From: Zygnema cylindricum
Taxonomy: Eukaryota > Streptophyta > Zygnematophyceae > Zygnematales > Zygnemataceae
NCBI GenBank assembly: GCA_037447655.1
Contig: JBBHKE010002860.1
Span: 1 to 18,840 of the forward strand
Length of the DNA stretch: 18,840 bases
Direction of reading: 5' to 3'
Position numbers and translations under genes: made by a program. Below are positions 8,881 to 17,988 of the stretch, one piece after another. Positions within the stretch are counted from its first letter, which is position 1, and every line of letters begins with the position of its first letter. The notes under the pieces are model-generated. The model searched no databases and was not told the DNA's origin. It worked only from the letters and a program-made list of their open reading frames with translations.

Positions 8881-11000
8881 GCGCTAGCGCTAACAGTTTG
8901 TGTAAGTTAGGTAACAATTATTGTTAACGTTAGAGTTTATGTTATTTAGGTAACAATTCTTGTTAGGGCTAAGAGTTTGTGTAAGTTAGGTAACAATTCC
9001 TGTTAGCGCTAAGAGTTTGTGTAAGTTAGGTATCAATTCCTGTTAGCGGTAATAGTTTGTGAAAGTAAGGTAACAATTCATGTTAGCGCTAACAGTTTGT
9101 GTAAGTAAGGTAACAATTCTCGTTAGCGCTATCAGTTTGTGTAAGTTAGGTTAATAGTTTGTGTAATTAGGTAACAATTGTTGTTAGCGCTAACAGTTTG
9201 TGTAAGTTAGGTAACAATTCTTGTTAGCACTAACTGTTTGTGTAAGTTAGGTTACAATTCCTGTTAGCCCTAATAGTTTGTGTAATTTAGATAACAATTC
9301 CTGTTAGCGATAACAATTCTTGTTAGCGCTAGTAAATTGTGTAAGATAGGTAACAATTGTTGTTAGCGCTATGAGTTTGTGTAAGTTAGGTCACAATTTC
9401 TGCTAGCGCTAATAGTTTGTGTAAGTTAGGTAACAATTGTTGTTAGCGCTAACAGTTTATGCAATTTAGGTAACAATTCTTGTTAGCACTAACAGTTTGT
9501 GTAAGTAAGGTAACAAATACTTTTAGCGCTTACAATTTGTGTAAATTAGGTAACAATTCCTGTAAGCACTAAAAGTTTGTGGAAGAACGGTAACAATTCC
9601 TGTTAGGGCAAACAATTTGTGTAATTTAGATAACAATTCTTGTAAGCGCTAGCAATTCGTGTAATTTAGATAACAATTCAGATTAGCGGTAACACTTTGT
9701 GTAAGTTAGGTAACAATTCTTGTTACCGGTAATAGTTTGTGTAAATAAGGTAACAATTATTGTTAGCGTTAACAATTTGTGTTAGTTAGGTAATAATTCA
9801 TGTTAGCGCTAACAGTTTGTGTAAGTTAGGTAACAATTCTTGTTAGCGCTAACAGTTTGTGTAAGATAGGTAACAATTCCTATTACAGCTAACAGTTTGT
9901 GTAATTTAGATAACAATTTTTGTTAGCACTAACAGTTTGTGTAAGTTAGGTAACAATTCCTGTTAGGGCTAACAGTTTGTGTAAGTTAGGTAACAATTCC
10001 TGTTAGCGTTAAAGTTTATGTAATTTAGGTAACGATTCTTGTTAGGGCTAAGAGTTTGTGTAAGTTAGGTAACAATTCCTGTTAGCGCTAAGAGTTTGTG
10101 TAAGTTAGGTATCAATTCCTGTTAGCGGTAACAGTTTGTTTAAGTAAGGTAAAATTCATGTTAGCGCTAACAGTTTGTGTAATTAGGTAACAATTGTTGT
10201 TAGCGCTAACAGTTTGTGTAAGTTAGGTAACAATTCTTGTTAGCGCTAACTGTTTGTGTAAGTTAGGTTACAATTCCTGTTAGCCCTAATAGTTTGTGTA
10301 ATTGATATAACAATTCCTGTTAGCGATAACAATTCTTGTTAGCGTTAGTAAATTGTGTAAGATAGGTAACAATTGTTGTTAGCGCATTAGTTTGTGTAAG
10401 TTAGGTCACAATTTCTGTTAGCGCTAATAGTTTGTGTAAGTTAGGTAACAATTGTTGTTAGCGCTAACAGTTTATGAAATTTAGGTAACAATTCTTGTTA
10501 GCACTAACAGTTTGTGTAAGTAAGGTAACAAATACTTTTAGCGCTTACAGTTTGTGTAAATTAGGTAACAATTCCTGTAAGCGCTAAAAGTTTGTGGAAG
10601 TACGGTAACAATTCCTGTTAGCTCTAACAGTTTGTGTATATAAGGTAACAATTCGTGTCAGGGCAAACAGTATATGTAATTTAGATAACAGATCTTGTAA
10701 GCGCTAGCAGTTCGTGTAATTTAGATAACAATTCAGATAAGCGGTAACACTTTGTGTAAATTAGGTAACAATTCCTGTTACCGGTAATAGTTTGTGTAAA
10801 TAAGGTAACAATTATTGTTAGCGTTAACAATTTGTGTAAGTTAGGTAATAATCCATGTTAGTGCTAACAGTTTGTGTAAGTTAGGTAACAATTCTTGTTA
10901 GCGCTAACAGTTTGTGTAAGTTAGGTAACAATTCCTGTTACAGCTAAGAGTTTGTGTAATTTAGATAACAATTTTTGTTAGCACTAACAATTTGTGTAAG
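8881..11000. repeat. Older segmental duplication, two copies of about 1.0-1.1 kb
   Basis: Two copies, roughly 8940-9960 and 10019-11000, share ordered markers: TTAGGGCTAAGAG (8961 and 10040), GGTATCAATTCC with GCGGTAA (about 9028 and 10108), ACAAATACTTTTAGCGC (9521 and 10536 at TTTTAGCGCT), GTTTGTGGAAG, AATTCAGAT with AAGCGG or TAGCGG (9681 and 10736), and TTACCGGTAATAG. Offsets of 1079, 1015 and 1055 bp show monomer-scale gains and losses since the duplication; for example an extra GCTCTAACAG monomer sits near 10620 in the second copy. Both copies also relate to the B unit, so they predate the 4870-8880 amplification. Confidence 0.75.
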
Positions 11001-12825
11001 TTAGGTAACAATTCCTGTTAGCGCTTACAGTTTGTGTAAGTTAGGTAACAATTCTTGTTATCGTTAACAGTTTGTGAAAGTTAGGTAACATTTCCTATTA
11101 AAGCTAATTGTTTGTGTAATTTAGGTAAAAATTCTTGTTAGCGCTAACAGTTTGTGTAAGTAAGGTAACAATTCATGTTAGCGCTAGCAGTTCGTGTAAT
11201 TTAAATAACAATTCTTGTTAGCGCTGACAGTTTGAGTAAGTTAGGTAACAATTCTTGTTAGCGCTAATAGTTTGTGTAATTTGGATAAAAATTCCTGTTA
11301 GCGATAACAATTCTTGTTAGCGCTAACAGTTTGTGTTAGTTAGGTAACAATTCTTGGTATCGTTATTAGTTTGTGAAAGTTAGGTAACATTTCCTATTAA
11401 AGCTAATTGTTTGTGTAATTTAGATAAAAAATCTTGTTAGCGCTAACAGTTTGTGTAAGTAAGGTAACAATTCCTGTTACCGGTAACAGTTTGTGTAAAT
11501 TAGGTAACAATTCCTGTTAGTGTTAACAATTTGTGTAAGTTACGTAACAATTCATGTTAGCGCTAACAGTTTGTGTTAGTTAGGTAACAATTCTTGTTAG
11601 CCCTAACAGTTTGTGTAAGTAAGGTAACAATTCCTGTTAGCGCTAACAGTTTGTGAAATTTAGATAACAATTCCTGTTAGCGCTAATAGTTTGTGTTAGC
11701 TAGGTAGCAATTACTGTTGGACAAAACATTTTGTATAAGTAAGGTAACAATTCCTCTTGGCGCTAGTAGTTCATGTAATTTAGATAACAATTCTTGTTAG
11801 CGCTAACAGTTTGTGTAAGTTAGGTAACAATTAATGTTAGCGCTGACAGTTTGTGTAAATTAGGTAACAATTCCTATCAACGATAACAATTCCTATCAGC
11901 GATAACAATTCTTGTTACTGCTAATAGTTTTTGTAAGTTAGGTAACAATTCGTGTTACCGATAACAGTTTGTGTAAGTTAGGTAACAATTCCTATTAGCG
12001 CTAACAGTTTGTGTAAGTTAGGTAAATATTCATGTTAGCGCCAACAGTTTGTGTAATTCAGTTAACAATTCTTGTTAGCGATAACAATTCTTGTTAGCGC
12101 TAATTGTTTCTGTAGGTTAGGTAACAATTACTGTTAGTGCTAACAATTTGTGTAAGTTAGGTAACAATCCCTTTTAGCGCTTACAGTTTCTGTAAATTAG
12201 GTAACAATTCTTGTTAGCGCTAATTGTTTGTGTAATTTAGATAACAATTCCTGTTAGCACAAACTGTTTGTGTTCTTTAGTTAACAATTCCTGTTAGGGA
12301 TAACAATTTGGTTAGCGCTAACAGTTTGTGTAACTTAGGTAACAATTCGTGTTAGCGGTAACAGTTTGTGTAAGTAGGTAACAATTATGTAAGCGCTAAC
12401 AGTTTGTGTAAGTAAGGTAACAATTACTGTTAGCGCTAACAATTTGTGTAAGTTAGGTAACAATTCTTTTGGGTTTGTGTAAGTAAGGCAACAATTTTGC
12501 GAACATTCTTGTTAACGGTAACATTTTGTGTAATATAGATAACGATTTCTTTTAGCGCTAATAGTTTGTGTAAGTTAGGTAACAATTCCTGTCAGCGTTA
12601 TAGTTTATGTAATTTAGGTAACAATTCTTGTTAGCGCTAACAGTTTGTGTAAGTTATGTAACAACTCCTGTTAGCGGTAACACTTTGTGTAATTGAGATA
12701 AAAATTCTTGTTAGCAAACAGTTCGTGTTATTTAGATAACAATTCCTATTAGCGATAACAATACTTGTTAGCGCTAACAGTTTGTGTAAGTTAGGTAACA
12801 ATTAATATTAGCGCTAACAGTTTGT
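11001..12825. repeat. Diverged satellite monomers
   Basis: The 40-bp monomer continues with ordinary divergence. A partial local repeat is visible: AATTCTT with TATCGTTA, GTTTGTGAAAG, ACATTTCCTATTAAAGCTAA occurs near 11050-11115 and again near 11345-11410, an offset of about 295 bp. A symmetric palindrome variant CTGTTACCGGTAACAG is at 11474-11489. Small indel-rich spots appear near 12460-12510. There is no gene or inserted element. Confidence 0.75.
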
Positions 12826-13800
12826 TTAAACGGTAACACCTTGCAGTGCTAACAAATGTAACCTTCCCTAGACAACCGCCGTGCAGTAAGGTAATACTTC
12901 GCCAATAATTTGGTGATTTAGATAACAATTCATGTTATCGATGTAATTCTGTTAGCCAATAGCCAGGTAATTTAGATACCAATTCTCGGTTACGACAATT
13001 TTCTCAACGCCAGCTGCGGTAAAGCCTAGGTAACAATTCCTTTAAGCGCAACAATTTGGTAATTTAGGTAACAAGTCTGTTAACATTTGTGTAATAAGTA
13101 ACACTTGTAGCTAAACTCCGCAAGTGTAATTTCATAACAATCAAGTAGGGTAACTGCTTGTTAGTTAGGTATCACTGATCGCTTAACAATTTGTGTTGTG
13201 GTCAATTCATGTTAGCAAAACATTTGTGTAGTTAGTAACATTAATGCTAGCTTAATATTTGTGTAATTTAGATAACAATTCCTATTAGCGCTTACAACAG
13301 GGTAGTTAGGTACCAATTCTTTATCGCTAATAGTTTGTGGTTAGGTAACAATTTCAATACAATAGGTAATTTAGATAACACCTCGCCAATACTAAGGCGT
13401 AAGTTAGTAACATTTACATCGCTATTGCCGTGTGTTAGGTAACACCACGATGCCAACGCTTGTGTAAATTAGGTAACATTTCATGTTAAATGAATTGCTC
13501 AAAAGAAGCAACACCATCGCTAGCACACTGAAAGTTGGTAACACCTTTGTTGCCATAAATGTGGTAATTTAGATAATTTGTTGAAAAAACCTTTTGTTGC
13601 TTAACACCTAGGCCAGGTAACAATCTTTAGGGCCAATACAGTAATTAGGTAATAAGTTTTGTTTGTTTAGTGGAAGGCAAATTTGTTAAATTTTAACAAT
13701 TTTATACCTTTTATTGTTTGTGTAATTAGGTAACAATCCCCCCTATAAGCAATAAATTTGTGAGTAAGTAACATCTGCTATTTAATCGCTTGTGTAAGTA
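12826..13800. repeat. Abruptly degenerate satellite segment
   Basis: Period and palindrome break down suddenly after about 12825 and return near 13800. Recognisable fragments remain (TTTAGATAACAATTC, TTAGGTAAC, GTTTGTGTAA), but between them bases are missing and the palindrome is replaced repeatedly by short strings of the type TAACACC followed by GCCAA (for example about 13376-13390, 13440-13456, 13540-13555 and 13602-13620). Only one AGCGCT-type core is intact (about 13287). I see no gene or transposon. It is either a true decayed block or a base-calling or consensus failure. Confidence 0.75.
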
Positions 13801-15028
13801 AGGTAACACTTCCTTTAGCGCTAATAGTTTGTGTAATTTAGATAACAATTCATGTTAGCAATAACAATTCTTGTTAGTGCTAACAGTTTGTGTAAGTTAG
13901 GTAACAAATCCTGTTTGCGATAACAGTTTGTGTAATTTAGACAACAATTCCTGTTAGCGTAAACTGTTTGTGTAATTTAGATAACAATTCTTGTTAGGGA
14001 TAGCAATTCTTGTAAGCGGTAATAGTTTCTGTAAGTTAGGTAACAATTCTTGTTAGCGCTAACAGTTTGTGTAAATTAGGTAACAATTCTTGTTAGAGCT
14101 AACAGTTTGTGTAAGTAAGGTAACAATTCCTGTAAGCGTTAACAGTTTGTGTAAGTTAGGTAACAATTCCAGTTAGCAATACAAGTTTGTGTAAATAAGG
14201 TAACAATTCCTGTTAGCGCTAACAGTTTGTGTAAGTTAGGTAACAATTCTTATTAGCGAAAACAATTTGTATAAGTTAGGTAACAATTCCTATTAGCGCT
14301 AGCAGTTCGTGTGATTTAGATTACAATTCATGTTAGCGATACCAGTTTGTGTAAGTAAGGTAACAATTCCTATTAGCGCTAAGAGTTTGTGTAACTAAAG
14401 TAACAATTCATGTTAGGGCTTACAATTTGTGTAATTTAGATAACAATTCTTGTTAGCAAAATTGGTTTGTGAAAGTTAGGTTAATAGTTTGTGTAATTTA
14501 GATAACAATTCTTGTTAGCGCTAACATTTTGTGTAAATTAGGTAACAATTCTTGTAAGCGCTAACAGTTTGTGTAAGTTAGGTAACAATTCCTGTTAGCG
14601 TTAACAGTTTGTGTAAGTTAGGTAACAATTCCTGTTAGCGTTAACAGTTTGTGTAATTTAGATAACAATTCTTGTTAGCGTTACACTTTATGTAATTTAG
14701 GTTACAATTCTTGTTAGCGGAAACAGTTTGTGTAAGTTAGGTAACAATTTCTATTAGCGCTAACAGTTTGTGTAATTTATATAAAAAGTCCTGTTTGCGC
14801 AAACTGTGTGTAAGTTTGGTAGCAATTCATGTTAGCGTTAACAATTTGTGTAAGTTAGGTAACTATTCTTGTAAGCGCAAACTGTGTGTAAATTAGGTTA
14901 TCAATTCCTGTTAGCGCTAACAGTTTGTGTAAGTAAGGTAACAATTCCTGTTAGGGCTTACAGTTTATGTAGTTTAGATAACAATTATTGTTTGCGCAAA
15001 CTGTTTGTGTAAGTAAGGTAACAATTTT
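13801..15028. repeat. Diverged satellite monomers with symmetric palindrome variants
   Basis: The regular 40-bp monomer resumes. The section includes one short GGTTAATAG monomer (about 14474) and two copies of the symmetric variant GTTTGCGCAAAC (about 14793-14804 and 14990-15001). A four-monomer local repeat is marked by AAATTAGGTTATCAATTCC at about 14890 and 15050. There is no gene. Confidence 0.75.
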
Positions 15029-15600
15029 GTTAGCGCTAACAGTTTGTGAAAATTAGGTTATCAATTCCTGTTAGTGCTAAGTGTTTGTGTTAGTAAGGTA
15101 ACAATACCTGTTAGCGCTAACAGTTTATGTAATTTAGATAACAATTCTTGTTAGCGCTAAAATTTTGTGAAAGTTAGGTAACAATTCTTGTTAGCGATAA
15201 CAGTTTGTATAAGTTAGGTAACAATTCCTCTAAGCGCTAGCAATTGGTGTAATTAAGATAACAATTATTGTTAGCGCTAACAGTTTGTGTAAATTAGGTA
15301 ACAATTCTTGTTAGCGCTAACAGTTTGTGAAAATTAGGTTATCAATTATTGTTAGCGCTAAGAGTTTGTTTAAGTAAGGTAACAATTCGTTTTAGCGCTA
15401 ACAGTTTGTGTAATTTAGATAAAAATTCTTGTTAGCGCTAAAATTTTGTGAAAGTTAGGTAACAATTCTTGTTAGCGATAATAGTTTGTATAAGTTAGGT
15501 AACAATTCCTCTTAGCGCTAGCAATTCGTGTAATTAGATAACAATTATTGTTCGTGCTAACAGTTTGTGTAAATTAGGTAACAATTCCTGTTAGCGCTAA
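15029..15600. repeat. 281-bp (seven-monomer) tandem HOR, two copies
   Basis: Two adjacent copies share AGTTTGTGAAAATTAGG (15041 and 15322), GCTAAAATTTTGTGAAAG (the AATTTTGTGA part at 15161 and 15442), GCGATAA followed by AGTTTGTATAAG, AATTCCTCT and GCTAGCAATT. All markers give 281 bp. The copies differ at a moderate number of sites, so they are older than the 801/842-bp block. Confidence 0.85.
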
Positions 15601-16659
15601 CAGTTTGTGTAAGTTAGGTAACAATTCCTGTTAGCGCTAAGAGTTTGTGTAAGTAAAGTAACAATTCTTGTTAGTGCTAATAGTTGGTGTAAGTTAGGTA
15701 ACAATTCATGCTAGCGCTAACAGTTTGTGTAAGTTAGGTAACAATTCTTGTTAGTGCTAACAGTTGGTGTAAGTTAGGTAACAATTTTTGTTATCGCTAA
15801 CAGTTTGTGTAAGTTAAGTAACAATTGTTGTTAGCGCTAGAAGTTTGTGTAATTAAGGTAACAATTCTTGTTAGCACTAACAGTTTGTGTGATTTAGATA
15901 ACAATTCCTTTTAGCGTTACAGTTTATGTAATTTAGGTAACAATTCTTGTTAGCGCAAACAGTTTGTGTAATTTAGGTAACAAATCGTGTTAGCGCTAAC
16001 AGTTTGTGTAAATTAGGTAATAATTCCTGTTAGGGCTAACAGTTTGTGTAATCTAGATAACAATTCTTGTTAGCGCTTACGTTTTGTATACGTTAGGTAA
16101 CAATTCCTATTAGCGCTAACAATTCCTGTTAGTGCTAATAGTTTGTGTAAGTTAGGTAAAAATTCCTGTTAGCGTTACAGTTTGTGTAAGTTAAGTAACA
16201 ATTCCTGATAGCGCTAACAGTTTGTGTAAGTAAAGTAACAATTCTTGTTAGTGCTAACAATTTTTGTAATTTAGATAACAATTTATGTTAGCGATACCAA
16301 TTTGTGTAAGTTAGGTAACAATTCATGTTAGCACTAACAGTTTATGTAAGTTAGGTAACAATTCTTGTTAGCGCTAACAGTTGGTGTAAGTTACATAACA
16401 ATTCCTGTTAGCGCTAACAGTTTGTGTAAATTAGGTAATAATTCTTGTTAGTCTATCAGTGTGTGTATATTAGGTTGATAGTTTGTGTAATTTAGATAAC
16501 AATTCTTATTAGCGAAAACAGTTTGTATAAGTTAGGTAACAATTCCTCATAGCGCTAGTTGTTCCTGTAATTTACATAACAATTCTTGTTAGCGCTAACA
16601 GTTTGTGTAAGTTAGGTATGAATTCCTGTTACCGCTAACAGTTTTTGTAAATTAGGTAA

Positions 16660-16815
16660 CAATTTTGTTAGCTAAATTATTATGTAGGTTAGGAAACACC
16701 TTGTTGTTAAATTAGTTTGTATAGAGTTAACAAATCCTTGGCTAACAGTTTTGTGTAATTTGATTACAATTCCTATTAGATAGCAATTCTGTTGTTGTAG
16801 TTTGATAATTTATAA
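16660..16815. repeat. Short corrupted satellite patch
   Basis: Between normal monomers lies about 150 bp in which monomers are shortened and irregular, with fragments such as GTTAGCTAAATT, AAACACCTTGTTG, GAGTTAACAAATCC and GATAGCAATTCTG. It resembles the larger degenerate segment at 12826-13800, including the ACACC signature, and the same artefact-or-decay question applies. Confidence 0.65.
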
Positions 16816-17014
16816 CAATTTCTGTTAGCGGTAAAGTTTATGTAAGTTAGGTAACAATTCCTGTTAGCGCTAACAGTTTGTGTAAATTAGATAACAACTT
16901 TTGTTAGCGCTAACAATTTGTGTAATTTAGATAACAATTTCTGTTAGCGCAAATAGTTTGTGTAATTTATATAACAATTCCTGTTAGCAATAACAATTCT
17001 TGTTAGCGCTAACA

Positions 17015-17988
17015 GTTTGTGTGAATTTGGTAACAATTCCTGTAAGCCATAACTGTTTGTGTAAGTAAGGTAACAATTCCTGTTATGGCTAACACTTTGT
17101 GTAATTTAGATAACAATTATTCTTAACGCTATCAATTTGGGTAAGTTAGGTTAATAGTTTGTGTAAATTAGATAACAATTCTTGTTAGTGCTAACATTTT
17201 GTGTAAGTTAGGTAACAATTCCTGTTAGCGCTAACAGTTTGTGTAAGTTAGGTAACAATTTCTGTTAGCGCTAACAGTTTGTGTAAGTTAGGTAACAATT
17301 ACTGATAACAATAATTTTTTGTGTAACTAAGGTAACAATTTCTGTTAGGGCTAACAGATTGTGTAATTTAGATAACCATTCTTCTTAGCGCTATCAGTTT
17401 GTGTAAGTTAGGTTAATAGTTTGTGTAATCTAGATAAGAATTCTTGTTAGCGCTTACATTTTGTGTAAACTGGGTAACAATTCGTGTTAGCGCTAACAAT
17501 TTTTGTATATTAGGTAACAATTTTTGTTAGCGCTAATAGTTTGTGTAAGTTACGTAACAATTCCTGTTAGCGTTACAGTTTCTGCATGTTAAGTAACAAT
17601 TCCTGTTAGCGCTAACAGTTTTTGTATATTCGGTACCAATGCCTATTAGCGCTTCGAGTTTGTGTAAGTTAGGTACTAATTCCTGTTAGCGCTAACAGTT
17701 TGTGTGAATTAGGTAACAATTCCTGTAAGCCATAACTGTTTGTGTAAGTAAGGTAACAATTCTTGTTAGGGCTAACACTTTGTGTAATTTAGATAACAAT
17801 TCTTCTTAACGCTATCAGTTTGTGTAAGTTAGGTTAATAGTTTGTGTAAATTAGATAACAATTCTTGTAAGCGCTAACATTTTCTGTAAGTTAGGTAACA
17901 ATTCCTGTTAGCGCTAACAGTTTGTGTAAGTTAGGTAACAATTTCTGTTAGCACTAACAGTTTGTGTAAGTTAGGTAACAATTACTGT
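17015..17988. repeat. Duplicated block of about 290 bp at 683-bp offset
   Basis: About 17015-17305 and 17698-17988 share TGTAAGCCATAACTG (17041 and 17724), GCTAACACTTTG, TTCTTAACGCTATCA, the short GGTTAATAG monomer, AAATTAGATAAC and GCTAACATTTT in the same order. The offset is 683 bp, about 17 monomers. The stretch between them holds another related piece with a short monomer near 17406. Divergence between copies is modest. Confidence 0.8.

Noticed and set aside
12826-13800. Transposon or gene inserted in the array
   Set aside because: No terminal repeats, target-site duplication or coding frame; satellite fragments continue throughout.
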